Assembly: GCA_004357015.1 (NCBI GenBank)
Contig: SMXE01000224.1
Location: 1 to 31,317, forward strand
DNA length: 31,317 nucleotides
Source: Caldithrix sp.
GTDB taxonomy: Bacteria > Zhuqueibacterota > Zhuqueibacteria > Oceanimicrobiales > Oceanimicrobiaceae
Direction: 5' to 3'
Position numbers and translations under genes: made by a program. Position 1 is the first letter of the stretch; each line of letters opens with the position of its first letter. The notes beneath the pieces are model-generated. The model was given only the letters and a program-made list of their open reading frames with translations. It searched no databases and was not told the origin of the DNA. Of this stretch, positions 7,110 through 14,935 are shown piece by piece.

Positions 7110-9155
7110 ATGACAACAATGAATCCTTTCCTTGTGCAAAGCACACTGCCGTATCTGGCTCCCCATTTTGATCAAATTGCCAATCATCACTATCGCCCGG
7201 CATTCGATGAGGGAATGCAGCAAAAGCGGGCAGAAATTGCTGCCATCGCGCTTAACCCGCAAATGCCTGATTTCAACAATACTATTCTGGCACTGGAACA
7301 AAGCGGAGAATTACTTACCCGCGTTACCAGCGTCTTTTTTGCGATGACTGCGGCGCATACCAATGATGAATTACAGCGTCTTGACGAGCAGTTTTCCGCT
7401 GAACTGGCGGAACTGGCTAATGATATCTATCTGAACGGTGAATTATTCGCGCGGGTAGATGCTGTCTGGCAGCGCCGTGAATCCCTGGGGCTTGATAGTG
7501 AATCCATCCGCCTGGTGGAGGTGATTCATCAACGTTTTGTCCTTGCCGGAGCCAAACTTGCGCAAGCTGATAAAGCAAAATTAAAAGTACTGAATACAGA
7601 AGCTGCGACCCTGACCAGCCAGTTTAACCAGCGATTACTGGCAGCAAATAAATCCGGCGGTCTGGTTGTGAACGATATCGCGCAGCTGGCAGGAATGAGT
7701 GAGCAAGAGATTGCGCTGGCGGCAGAGGCGGCTCGCGAGAAAGGTCTGGATAACAAATGGCTGATTCCGCTGCTGAATACCACCCAACAACCGGCGCTTG
7801 CCGAAATGCGCGATCGTGCGACGCGTGAAAAACTGTTTATTGCGGGCTGGACGCGAGCGGAAAAAAATGATGCCAATGATACCCGCGCTATCATTCAACG
7901 TCTGGTGGAGATCCGTGCACAACAGGCAACACTACTTGGTTTTCCTCATTATGCCGCATGGAAAATCGCCGATCAGATGGCAAAAACACCTGAAGCAGCA
8001 CTTAACTTTATGCGGGAAATTGTTCCAGCGGCGCGTCAACGTGCGAGCGATGAATTAGCCTCCATACAGGCGGTTATCGATAAGCAGCAGGGCGGGTTTA
8101 GCGCGCAGCCGTGGGACTGGGCATTTTATGCGGAACAGGTACGGCGGGAGAAATTTGATCTTGATGAGGCGCAGCTCAAGCCATATTTTGAATTAAACAC
8201 GGTGTTAAATGAAGGTGTATTCTGGACCGCGAATCAGCTCTTCGGTATTAAGTTTGTCGAACGTTTTGATATTCCTGTCTACCATCCTGACGTTCGTGTG
8301 TGGGAAATTTTTGATCATAATGGCGTGGGGCTGGCGTTATTTTACGGTGATTTCTTCGCCCGTGATTCAAAAAGCGGCGGTGCATGGATGGGCAATTTTG
8401 TTGAGCAATCAACGCTTAATAAAACACATCCGGTAATTTATAACGTCTGCAATTATCAGAAACCCGCTGCCGGTGAGCCTGCGTTGTTACTCTGGGATGA
8501 TGTCATAACCTTATTCCATGAATTTGGTCATACGCTGCACGGCCTTTTTGCCCGCCAGCGTTATGCCACGCTTTCCGGCACCAACACGCCGCGTGATTTT
8601 GTCGAATTTCCGTCGCAAATCAACGAACACTGGGCAACGCATCCGCAGGTATTCGCTCGCTACGCCCGGCATTATCAGAGCGGGGCAGCAATGCCTGACG
8701 AACTGCAACAGAAAATGCGTAATGCCAGCCTGTTCAACAAAGGGTATGAGATGAGCGAACTGCTTAGCGCCGCACTTCTCGATATGCGCTGGCATTGCCT
8801 GGAAGAAAACGAAGCAATGCAGGATGTCGATGATTTTGAATTGCGGGCGCTGGTGGCGGAAAATATGGATCTTCCTGCTATACCGCCACGCTATCGCAGC
8901 AGTTATTTCGCCCATATTTTTGGTGGCGGATATGCTGCAGGTTATTACGCTTATCTGTGGACGCAAATGTTGGCCGATGATGGTTATCAGTGGTTTGTTG
9001 AGCAGGGCGGATTAACGCGTGAAAATGGGCTGCGTTTTCGCGAGGCGATCCTTTCCAGAGGTAACAGCGAAGATCTGGAACGCCTGTATCGACAATGGCG
9101 CGGTAAGGCACCTAAGATTATGCCGATGCTGCAACATCGTGGCTTGAACATATAA
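7110..9155 (+). CDS. dcp: Dipeptidyl carboxypeptidase Dcp
   Basis: Dcp is a 681-residue zinc metallopeptidase of family M3 that releases dipeptides from the C-terminus of oligopeptides. The zinc motif HEFGH is at residues 470-474 (LFHEFGHTLHG), and the third ligand, a glutamate, fits the NEHWATHP helix about 25 residues later. The first two thirds are mostly helical, as in the family. There is no signal peptide in the chosen frame, consistent with a cytoplasmic enzyme, although older work placed it in the periplasm. The ATG at 7110 is preceded by CAGGAG; an in-frame ATG at 7044 would add 22 residues but lacks such a site. It stands alone, convergent with ydeJ. Confidence 0.96.
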   Translation: MTTMNPFLVQSTLPYLAPHFDQIANHHYRPAFDEGMQQKRAEIAAIALNPQMPDFNNTILALEQSGELLTRVTSVFFAMTAAHTNDELQRLDEQFSAELAELANDIYLNGELFARVDAVWQRRESLGLDSESIRLVEVIHQRFVLAGAKLAQADKAKLKVLNTEAATLTSQFNQRLLAANKSGGLVVNDIAQLAGMSEQEIALAAEAAREKGLDNKWLIPLLNTTQQPALAEMRDRATREKLFIAGWTRAEKNDANDTRAIIQRLVEIRAQQATLLGFPHYAAWKIADQMAKTPEAALNFMREIVPAARQRASDELASIQAVIDKQQGGFSAQPWDWAFYAEQVRREKFDLDEAQLKPYFELNTVLNEGVFWTANQLFGIKFVERFDIPVYHPDVRVWEIFDHNGVGLALFYGDFFARDSKSGGAWMGNFVEQSTLNKTHPVIYNVCNYQKPAAGEPALLLWDDVITLFHEFGHTLHGLFARQRYATLSGTNTPRDFVEFPSQINEHWATHPQVFARYARHYQSGAAMPDELQQKMRNASLFNKGYEMSELLSAALLDMRWHCLEENEAMQDVDDFELRALVAENMDLPAIPPRYRSSYFAHIFGGGYAAGYYAYLWTQMLADDGYQWFVEQGGLTRENGLRFREAILSRGNSEDLERLYRQWRGKAPKIMPMLQHRGLNI

Positions 9156-9166
9156 ACACCACCAAT

Positions 9167-9195
9167 GGCTGGCCTGAGATATCGCCAGGCCAGCC
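9167..9195. terminator. Shared hairpin between dcp and ydeJ
   Basis: GGCTGGCCTG (9167-9176) and CAGGCCAGCC (9186-9195) form a perfect 10-bp stem around a 9-base loop in the 43-bp gap between two converging stops. Neither strand shows a clear T-run, so the hairpin may stabilise 3' ends rather than terminate by itself. Confidence 0.6.
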
Positions 9196-9198
9196 TGG

Positions 9199-9717
9199 TT
9201 ATAGCAGTAATTGCAGCAGCTGGGCGAGGGCAAACCTCACCGCTAAAGCTAATACCGTTTCGCAGTCGCCAGCAAAATGCATAACCGCAGTGTAGTTCTG
9301 GCCTTTAATATGCCACGCAAACCAGACGGTACCCGCTGGCGTACCATCTTCACCGCCCTCCGGTCCGCCGTAGCCGGTAATGGCAATACTGACATCAGCA
9401 TCCGCACGCTCTATGGCACCGGTTGCCATTTCTGCTGCCACTTTCTCACTCACCGCAGAATATCGTTCAAGAGATTGCTGGCTTACGCTGAGGATTTTCA
9501 TCTTTGCCTGATCGGTGAAAGTAACAAAGCCTGCACCGTAAAATTTGGGTGTATCTTCAGCTGCACACAGGGCGCTAGCCAACTTACCGCCGGTGCATGA
9601 TTCGGCGGTAGTTAAGCGTAATTGATCCGCGATAAGTCTTTGACTCAACGCGGATGTCAGGTTTTCAATAGTATCGGTATCTACAAGTTGTACAATTTTA
9701 TCTCTATTAATGTTCAC
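9199..9717 (-). CDS. ydeJ: CinA C-terminal-domain protein YdeJ (PncC-like)
   Basis: The 172-residue protein is a stand-alone CinA C-terminal domain, the fold of nicotinamide-mononucleotide deamidases. The family signature TTAESCTGGKLASAL lies at about 36-50, and the second block AITGYGGPEGGEDGTPAGTVWFAW at about 112-135 (family form: GIAGPGGGTxxKPVGTV). The deviation in that block, with GYGGPEG in place of GxAGPGG, is notable. From memory, YgaD (PncC) has the deamidase activity in E. coli while the paralogue YdeJ was reported inactive. It starts with GTG at 9717 with no strong ribosome-binding site. It is convergent with dcp and about 275 bp of AT-rich DNA separates it from divergent ydeI. 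Confidence 0.88.
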   Translation of the reverse strand: MNINRDKIVQLVDTDTIENLTSALSQRLIADQLRLTTAESCTGGKLASALCAAEDTPKFYGAGFVTFTDQAKMKILSVSQQSLERYSAVSEKVAAEMATGAIERADADVSIAITGYGGPEGGEDGTPAGTVWFAWHIKGQNYTAVMHFAGDCETVLALAVRFALAQLLQLLL

Positions 9718-9992
9718 TGTTTTTTGTCCACGCTTTTATATGTAAAGGTGATTTGCTTTTTCTGTATGCTCGTCCAATATAATAATTTTCAAACATATAA
9801 ATCCGATTATTCTGAAAATATGTTTAAGACTTTTCAATCTTCTTAACTTTAGTGAGTTAAATTCTCTGTATATTTGACAGCTAGTTGGCTGATTTTAAAT
9901 GCCTTATAACAATTGGCAATATTCTTATTTGGCAATTATAAAAATAGCAACCAGACTTAATAAGTCAAACCAAACGCAATTAAGGAGTTAGT

Positions 9993-10385
9993 ATGAAATT
10001 TCAGGCCATTGTATTAGCAAGTTTTCTTGTCATGCCTTATGCGTTGGCAGATGACCAGGGCGGTTTAAAACAGGATGCAGCGCCACCGCCGCCTCATGCA
10101 ATAGAAGATGGCTATCGCGGAACCGATGATGCAAAAAAAATGACCGTTGATTTCGCAAAAACCATGCACGATGGCGCTTCGGTTTCACTACGCGGTAATT
10201 TGATTTCTCACAAAGGAGAGGACCGTTACGTTTTTCGCGATAAGAGCGGTGAAATTAATGTCGTTATTCCTGCGGCCGTCTTTGATGGACGAGAAGTTCA
10301 GCCGGACCAGATGATCAACATTAGTGGCAGTCTGGATAAGAAAAGCGCGCCGGCCGTCGTTCGGGTCACTCATTTGCAGAAATAA
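9993..10385 (+). CDS. ydeI: Periplasmic OB-fold (BOF) stress protein YdeI
   Basis: The 130-residue product has a signal peptide ending MPYALA at about residue 19. A mature BOF (bacterial OB-fold) domain follows, about 50-128, with the usual [25 protein letters not shown] strands and VVRVTHLQK at the end. Related proteins are YgiW, VisP and YdeI/OmdA of Salmonella, which act in the periplasm in resistance to peptides, peroxide and other stresses and are tied to outer-membrane function. AAGGAG lies 7 bp before the ATG. It is monocistronic: a hairpin follows at 10397, and a new promoter region precedes dgcZ. Ligand and exact function in E. coli are not settled. Confidence 0.9.
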
Positions 10386-10396
10386 AAATAAATTAG

Positions 10397-10426
10397 CCTG
10401 ATGGCCTGAACTACTGGGCCATTAGG
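10397..10426 (+). terminator. Hairpin downstream of ydeI
   Basis: CCTGATGGCC (10397-10406) pairs with GGCCATTAGG (10417-10426) with one G-T wobble. It begins 11 bp after the ydeI stop. No T-run follows, so it is a possible but not classic terminator. Confidence 0.45.
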
Positions 10427-10614
10427 GTATTGGGTTATGCTATTTGTCATCCTTTTATTTACGATAATGCAGAGGTAATTTACAGAATTAAACACTTTTT
10501 TATCCGCTGATTTTGTTTTAAATCACAATGTTATCTCAGAGATGACTCATAACTTCGGATTTCTATGAAAATATTGACGTAATTTTGCTTTTCTCTCGTT
10601 AGAATAGCGCGCAC

Positions 10615-10634
10615 AAGGAACTGTGAAAAAGGAG
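10615..10634 (+). promoter_or_regulatory. dgcZ leader with two GGA motifs (CsrA-type sites)
   Basis: The dgcZ leader contains AAGGA at 10615-10619 and AAGGAG at 10629-10634, the second being the ribosome-binding site 5 bp before the ATG. CsrA binds such GGA pairs and is known to repress ydeH (dgcZ) translation in E. coli. A TAGAAT -10-like hexamer just upstream at about 10600-10605 would put the transcript start within a few bases of the first site. Confidence 0.55.
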
Positions 10635-10639
10635 TGGCA

Positions 10640-11530
10640 ATGATCAAGAAGACAACGGAAATTGATGCCATCTTGTTAAATCTCAATAAGGCTATCGATG
10701 CCCACTACCAGTGGCTGGTGAGTATGTTTCACAGCGTGGTCGCGAGAGATGCCAGTAAGCCAGAAATAACGGATAACCATTCTTATGGACTGTGCCAGTT
10801 TGGTCGGTGGATTGATCATCTGGGGCCACTCGATAACGATGAATTACCTTACGTTCGGCTAATGGATTCTGCCCATCAACATATGCATAACTGTGGTCGG
10901 GAATTAATGCTGGCTATTGTTGAAAATCACTGGCAGGACGCGCATTTCGACGCCTTTCAGGAGGGGTTGCTTTCTTTTACTGCGGCATTAACCGATTACA
11001 AAATTTATTTGCTGACGATCCGTAGCAATATGGATGTTTTGACGGGATTGCCGGGTCGTCGGGTTCTTGATGAATCCTTTGATCATCAGTTACGCAACGC
11101 TGAGCCTCTGAATCTTTATTTAATGTTGTTGGATATTGACCGATTTAAATTGGTTAATGATACCTACGGGCATTTAATCGGCGATGTAGTATTACGCACC
11201 CTGGCAACTTACTTAGCCAGTTGGACGCGTGATTACGAAACGGTTTATCGCTACGGGGGCGAAGAATTTATCATTATTGTCAAAGCGGCTAATGATGAAG
11301 AAGCATGTCGTGCAGGTGTCAGAATTTGCCAGTTAGTCGATAACCATGCCATCACACATTCTGAAGGGCATATCAACATTACCGTGACAGCAGGTGTGAG
11401 TCGCGCATTTCCTGAAGAGCCTCTGGATGTGGTCATTGGAAGAGCGGACCGGGCAATGTATGAGGGTAAGCAAACCGGAAGAAATCGCTGCATGTTTATT
11501 GACGAACAAAATGTGATTAACCGAGTTTAA
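10640..11530 (+). CDS. dgcZ: Zinc-inhibited diguanylate cyclase DgcZ (YdeH)
   Basis: DgcZ makes cyclic di-GMP from two GTP and promotes poly-GlcNAc biofilm formation. The 296-residue protein has an N-terminal CZB zinc-sensor domain (about 1-125) in which all four ligands are present: His22, Cys52, His79 and His83. The C-terminal GGDEF domain (about 130-290) has the active-site motif GGEEF at 206-210 and the DIDRFKLVNDTYGHLIGD block. Zinc binding holds the dimer in an unproductive state, so zinc lowers activity. I chose the ATG at 10640 over the in-frame GTG at 10634 because GGAG overlaps that GTG. The known regulators CsrA and CpxR act on this gene; the leader GGA motifs fit CsrA. Its stop codon overlaps a PhoP-box-like site for the next gene. 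Confidence 0.96.
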   Translation: MIKKTTEIDAILLNLNKAIDAHYQWLVSMFHSVVARDASKPEITDNHSYGLCQFGRWIDHLGPLDNDELPYVRLMDSAHQHMHNCGRELMLAIVENHWQDAHFDAFQEGLLSFTAALTDYKIYLLTIRSNMDVLTGLPGRRVLDESFDHQLRNAEPLNLYLMLLDIDRFKLVNDTYGHLIGDVVLRTLATYLASWTRDYETVYRYGGEEFIIIVKAANDEEACRAGVRICQLVDNHAITHSEGHINITVTAGVSRAFPEEPLDVVIGRADRAMYEGKQTGRNRCMFIDEQNVINRV

Positions 11531-11569
11531 GCTCCGTTTAACATTCATTGAGAAAACTGATGCTACTGT
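11524..11569 (+). promoter_or_regulatory. mgrR promoter with PhoP box
   Basis: The PhoP-box-like direct repeat AGTTTA-AGCTC-CGTTTA lies at 11524-11540 (consensus GGTTTA-N5-GGTTTA) and overlaps the dgcZ TAA stop at 11528-11530. A -10-like TACTGT follows at 11564-11569, seven bases before the inferred RNA start. The gap from box to -10 is 23 bp, about one helical turn more than the commonest PhoP arrangement. PhoP control of mgrR is established; the exact bases are my reading. Confidence 0.7.
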
Positions 11570-11575
11570 GTCAAC

Positions 11576-11673
11576 GATTCGTTATCAGTGCAGGAAAATG
11601 CCTGTTAGCGTAAAAGCAAAACACAAATCTATCCATGCAAGCATTCACCGCCGGTTTACTGGCGGTTTTTTTT
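11576..11673 (+). ncRNA. mgrR: Hfq-binding small RNA MgrR
   Basis: The 98 bases from GATTCGTTATC to the end of the T-run match MgrR as I remember it, in length and position between dgcZ and mgtS. The 3' end is a classic sRNA terminator: ACCGCC-GGTTTACT-GGCGGT followed by eight T (11647-11673), the U-tail that Hfq binds. MgrR is made in low magnesium under PhoP and base-pairs with eptB mRNA, lowering a phosphoethanolamine change to lipopolysaccharide. The middle part, rich in A and C (AAAGCAAAACACAAATC), is unstructured and suited to pairing. No open frame is present. Confidence 0.88.
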
Positions 11674-11682
11674 CGCCGTCAT

Positions 11683-11721
11683 AAAAATCAGGCCCCTTGT
11701 ACACAACTGTAACAAGGGGCC
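11683..11721 (-). terminator. Terminator of mgtS
   Basis: GGCCCCTTGT (11691-11700) and ACAAGGGGCC (11712-11721) form a perfect 10-bp stem. On the minus strand a T-run follows (plus-strand A-run 11683-11687). It ends the mgtS transcript 28 bp after its stop and lies back to back with the mgrR terminator. Confidence 0.85.
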
Positions 11722-11748
11722 GGTTAGGTGAGGGATTATCTCCGTTCA

Positions 11749-11844
11749 TTAGTCATCCCATTTGTGGCTGAAATACGCGGCCAGAAAACCAGAAAATAAA
11801 ATTATTCCCAGTACGGCCATAAAAACATTCATATTACCCAGCAT
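11749..11844 (-). CDS. mgtS: Small membrane protein MgtS (YneM), 31 residues
   Basis: The minus strand encodes MLGNMNVFMAVLGIILFSG and twelve more residues ending SHKWDD, then TAA. This is the known 31-residue MgtS. It is a single membrane helix (about 6-24) with a short charged tail. The protein is known to build up in low magnesium, to protect the Mg2+ importer MgtA from degradation by FtsH, and to interact with the phosphate carrier PitA. GGAGG lies 6 bp before the ATG, an unusually good site for so short a frame. It has its own PhoP-type promoter (11911-11945) and terminator (11683-11721), so it is a self-contained unit. Confidence 0.95.
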   Translation of the reverse strand: MLGNMNVFMAVLGIILFSGFLAAYFSHKWDD

Positions 11845-11910
11845 TATTTGCCTCCGTTTATGGTGTGGTGTGTTTCCTCGCTTACCTTAATTTTCATCTC
11901 AATGAGAAAG

Positions 11911-11945
11911 ATATTAGCAGAGGTAACCTAAACGAAGGCTGAATT
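11911..11945 (-). promoter_or_regulatory. mgtS promoter with PhoP-box-like repeat
   Basis: On the minus strand AATTCA-GCCTT-CGTTTA (11929-11945) resembles the PhoP direct repeat. It sits 12 bp before a -10-like TAATAT (plus ATATTA, 11911-11916), replacing the -35, the typical PhoP-activated layout. The left half is weak (3-4 of 6 bases). PhoP dependence of mgtS is known. Confidence 0.6.
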
Positions 11946-11970
11946 AAATCTTTATTGTGTTCGACTTAAA

Positions 11971-13158
11971 TCAACAAAGCGCGGGCTGCCCCCACGGTCT
12001 TGCTCGAATCCCTTTTAACATCAGCACCCACGCAGCAATGATCACCAACGCTAAGATGACAAACAGCGAGGAAGGCGGCAGGCTGGTTAGCACTACGCCA
12101 CTCACTAATGGGTTAATCGCGGCACCAAGCCAGCCTAAAGACTGGGCGGAAAAATAGCTGGCTTTCATTTCTGGCGGCGCAATATGGTCAATCAACATAT
12201 ACTCGCCCGGCGCATAAATGATTTCACCGACAGTAAATACCGCAGCTGACATACCCCACAATAGCAGGCTGTTGCCGGAAAAAATAAAACCGACCAGACC
12301 GATGACGAAACAGAGGGTGCCTGCTGTCATCAGCGCGCGGATGTTAGCCGGGTTAAGTCGGCGGCCCACGGAATATTGCAACGTAACCACCATGGCAGCA
12401 TTCACCGGAAGAACAACCGCGACCACCTTTTCGGCAAAATCCCCATCAGCAATCACCATCACATATTGTGAAATGCATGAAGCAAATGCGCCGCTTACAA
12501 AAGAAGCCAGAAAACCAGAGCAGGTAAACCACAACAGTGCTTTATCTTGTAATAAAACTTTCGGCGACCAGACACTGCCTGTTTCCGTGGCGATGATTTT
12601 CTCGCTGCGCTTTACCCAAATTTGAATGAAAAGCATGGGAAACGCGGAACAGATAGCTGCCAGCCAGAAGGGCAGATTGATGCTCTGCATTACCAACAGC
12701 GTGCCGAGCGGCGGACCGATGGTCCAGCCAATGTTTAGCATGGTGTAGTTGATTGAGAAGATTTTCGTTTTGCTGGTGGACGAAAGATTGTCGGCAAACC
12801 AGGCTTTCAGCACGGTAGCAAAAACAGAATAGGCGCAGTTAATGAGGGCAAAAAAGAGCACAACCAGCGTCACGTTATTCACTAAAGTAATGGCAATAAA
12901 ACCGCTGGCGAAGGCGGTAATTGCCAGTAACATATAGCGTTTCTTGTCGAACTTATCCGCCAGGATACCAAAACCGAGGCTAAAAACGACGCCAATAGTG
13001 AGCGCAATTGTCATCGCATAACCGATTAGATCGACACTCAGGCTGTACTGGCGACTCAAGTAAATGGTCATAAATGGCAGCGTAGCGCCGCGTCCGATGG
13101 TTAATAACAACGACGAGGCAAGAAGGGCGCTGGTAGAGCGTCGTAGGGATAAGTTCAT
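11971..13158 (-). CDS. ydeE: MFS exporter YdeE (dipeptide efflux)
   Basis: The 395-residue protein is a 12-helix Major Facilitator of the DHA1 drug-exporter group. The N-terminal half begins with a hydrophobic helix (SALLASSLLLTIGRGATLPFMTIYL), and the loop-2 motif is GILADKFDKKRYML (about 63-76). The GEIIYAPGEYMLIDHIAPPE segment in the second half is characteristic of YdeE-type carriers. YdeE has been reported to export toxic dipeptides and some arabinose. No strong ribosome-binding site precedes the ATG at 13158. The gene is divergent from eamA with about 190 bp between them, and mgtS lies past its 3' end on the same strand with its own promoter. Function beyond efflux is inferred. Confidence 0.92.
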   Translation of the reverse strand: MNLSLRRSTSALLASSLLLTIGRGATLPFMTIYLSRQYSLSVDLIGYAMTIALTIGVVFSLGFGILADKFDKKRYMLLAITAFASGFIAITLVNNVTLVVLFFALINCAYSVFATVLKAWFADNLSSTSKTKIFSINYTMLNIGWTIGPPLGTLLVMQSINLPFWLAAICSAFPMLFIQIWVKRSEKIIATETGSVWSPKVLLQDKALLWFTCSGFLASFVSGAFASCISQYVMVIADGDFAEKVVAVVLPVNAAMVVTLQYSVGRRLNPANIRALMTAGTLCFVIGLVGFIFSGNSLLLWGMSAAVFTVGEIIYAPGEYMLIDHIAPPEMKASYFSAQSLGWLGAAINPLVSGVVLTSLPPSSLFVILALVIIAAWVLMLKGIRARPWGQPALC

Positions 13159-13352
13159 TTGTCTGTCCGGCAGTGCGTTTCGTTATGTTTTGTTTTAGAG
13201 ATGTAAAGAAATAGCATGGCAAAAATCCGAAGTATAGCGACTTATTTGCGCATTAATGCCGTCGTAACCGGCGACTAACGAATCAACTGTTAAAGAAAAG
13301 TAAATTCAGCTAAGTTGATTGCTTACAAAAGATGAAATTCAGAGGCGGTAGA

Positions 13353-14252
13353 ATGTCGCGAAAAGATGGGGTGTTGGCGCTACTGGTAGTGGTCGTATGG
13401 GGGCTAAATTTTGTGGTCATCAAAGTGGGGCTTCATAACATGCCACCGCTGATGCTGGCCGGTTTGCGCTTTATGCTGGTCGCTTTTCCGGCTATCTTTT
13501 TTGTCGCACGACCGAAAGTACCACTGAATTTGCTGCTGGGGTATGGATTAACCATCAGTTTTGCGCAGTTTGCTTTTCTTTTTTGTGCCATTAACTTCGG
13601 TATGCCTGCTGGACTGGCTTCGCTGGTGTTACAGGCACAGGCGTTTTTTACTATCATGCTTGGCGCGTTTACTTTCGGGGAGCGACTGCATGGCAAACAA
13701 TTGGCGGGGATCGCCTTAGCGATTTTTGGCGTACTGGTGTTAATCGAAGATAGTCTGAACGGTCAGCATGTGGCGATGCTCGGCTTTATGTTGACCCTGG
13801 CGGCAGCATTTAGTTGGGCGTGTGGCAACATCTTCAATAAAAAGATCATGTCGCACTCAACGCGTCCGGCGGTGATGTCGCTGGTAATCTGGAGCGCTTT
13901 AATCCCAATCATTCCCTTCTTTGTTGCCTCGCTGATTCTCGATGGTTCCGCAACCATGATTCACAGTCTGGTTACTATCGATATGACCACCATCTTGTCT
14001 CTGATGTATCTGGCGTTTGTGGCGACAATTGTTGGTTATGGGATCTGGGGGACGTTACTGGGACGCTATGAAACCTGGCGGGTTGCACCGTTATCGTTAC
14101 TGGTGCCCGTAGTAGGACTGGCAAGTGCGGCACTATTGTTGGATGAACGCTTAACGGGTCTGCAATTTTTAGGTGCGGTGCTCATTATGACCGGGCTGTA
14201 TATCAATGTATTTGGCTTGCGGTGGCGTAAAGCGGTAAAGGTGGGAAGTTAA
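13353..14252 (+). CDS. eamA: DMT-family cysteine/O-acetylserine exporter EamA (YdeD)
   Basis: The 299-residue protein has ten hydrophobic segments in two EamA repeats (about 5-135 and 145-285), the layout of the drug/metabolite transporter superfamily. Typical marks are WGLNFVVIKVGL near the start, FGVLVLIEDS at the end of repeat one, and the LLLDERLTGLQFLGAVLIMTGLY block near the end. EamA exports O-acetylserine, cysteine and related metabolites to the periplasm. The ATG at 13353, with GAGGCGG upstream, gives the known length; an in-frame ATG at 13332 would add seven residues. The gene converges on marB, and a hairpin sits between them. The positively charged C-terminus (RWRKAVKVGS) is expected inside the cell. 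Confidence 0.95.
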   Translation: MSRKDGVLALLVVVVWGLNFVVIKVGLHNMPPLMLAGLRFMLVAFPAIFFVARPKVPLNLLLGYGLTISFAQFAFLFCAINFGMPAGLASLVLQAQAFFTIMLGAFTFGERLHGKQLAGIALAIFGVLVLIEDSLNGQHVAMLGFMLTLAAAFSWACGNIFNKKIMSHSTRPAVMSLVIWSALIPIIPFFVASLILDGSATMIHSLVTIDMTTILSLMYLAFVATIVGYGIWGTLLGRYETWRVAPLSLLVPVVGLASAALLLDERLTGLQFLGAVLIMTGLYINVFGLRWRKAVKVGS

Positions 14253-14255
14253 TAA

Positions 14256-14273
14256 GCCCCGAGATGTCGGGGC
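14256..14273. terminator. Shared hairpin between eamA and marB
   Basis: GCCCCGA-GATG-TCGGGGC is a perfect 7-bp GC-rich stem in the 30-bp gap between converging stops. On the minus strand (marRAB direction) it is followed by TTATTAA, on the plus strand by no T-run, so it fits best as the marRAB terminator. Confidence 0.7.
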
Positions 14274-14282
14274 CAGAACAAA

Positions 14283-14501
14283 CTACATAGCGTGTTGATT
14301 ATAATAGGGCACGCCGAGCGCATCCGACTTATCACTGCCAGTACCCATGTGATTTAAATCAAACGGTGGGTGTTCCTGCGATGGGGGAACAACCACGACA
14401 TTGGCACAAGAAGTAACAACTGGCTGCGTGGTTTGTTCCGCAACGCCCTGCGCGGAAAAGAGAATAAGCGCAGCTGCTATTGCGGATGAAAGTGGTTTCA
14501 T
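14283..14501 (-). CDS. marB: MarB, periplasmic modulator of the mar operon
   Basis: The 72-residue product begins with a signal peptide (MKPLSSAIAAALILFSAQGVA, cleavage near residue 22). A short mature part rich in Pro, Asn and His follows (VVVVPPSQEHPPFDLNHMGTG), with a single cysteine. MarB is the last gene of marRAB. It is known to lower marA transcription indirectly from the periplasm; the mechanism is not settled. It starts 31 bp after the marA stop. The sequence is complete and matches the known length. Confidence 0.95.
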   Translation of the reverse strand: MKPLSSAIAAALILFSAQGVAEQTTQPVVTSCANVVVVPPSQEHPPFDLNHMGTGSDKSDALGVPYYNQHAM

Positions 14502-14532
14502 GATTGCCTCAGTGACGTTGTCACGTTTTCAA

Positions 14533-14916
14533 CTAGCTGTTGTAATGATTTAATGGATGTAAAAAGCGCGATTCGCCCTGCATATTGGTCATCCGGTATT
14601 TATGCGGCGGAACATCAAAGTAATTTTTGAAGGTTCGGGTCAGAGTTTGTTGCGACTCGAAGCCATATCGTTCTGCCAGATAGAGTATCGGCTCGTTACT
14701 TTCCTTCAGCTTTTGCGCGATTTCCGTCATCTTACGGCTGCGGATGTATTGGCCTAATGAATGACCGGTTTCTTTTTTAAACATCCGTTGCAGGTGCCAT
14801 TTGGAGTAACCCGAACGCTCTGACACTTTCTCCAGTGACAGTGGCGATTCCAGGTTGTCCTCGATCCAGTCCAAAATGCTATGAATGGTAATAGCGTCAG
14901 TATTGCGTCTGGACAT
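14533..14916 (-). CDS. marA: AraC-family activator MarA
   Basis: MarA is a 127-residue single-domain AraC/XylS activator with two helix-turn-helix units (about 31-52, [22 protein letters not shown]; about 79-102, [18 protein letters not shown]). It binds 20-bp marboxes as a monomer and raises efflux (acrAB, tolC) and micF while lowering porin. It has no ligand domain, so its level is set by MarR and Lon proteolysis. Two ATGs, at 14922 and 14916, are possible; AGAGG lies only 1 bp before the first and 7 bp before the second, so I chose 14916. The start is 19 bp after the marR stop, so translation may be coupled. No unusual residue is visible. Confidence 0.96.
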
Positions 14917-14935
14917 CGTCATACCTCTTTTTTGT

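Noticed and set aside
8511..8966. 151-codon open frame antisense to dcp
   Set aside because: It lies wholly opposite the catalytic part of dcp and follows the codon bias of that gene; no homology recognised and no start site.
10480..10560. CpxR site upstream of dgcZ
   Set aside because: Only one GTAAA half-site (minus strand, near 10480) is visible; CpxR control is known, but I cannot place the full box.
12218..12625. 135-codon open frame antisense to ydeE
   Set aside because: Shadow of a membrane-protein gene; no ribosome-binding site or family match.
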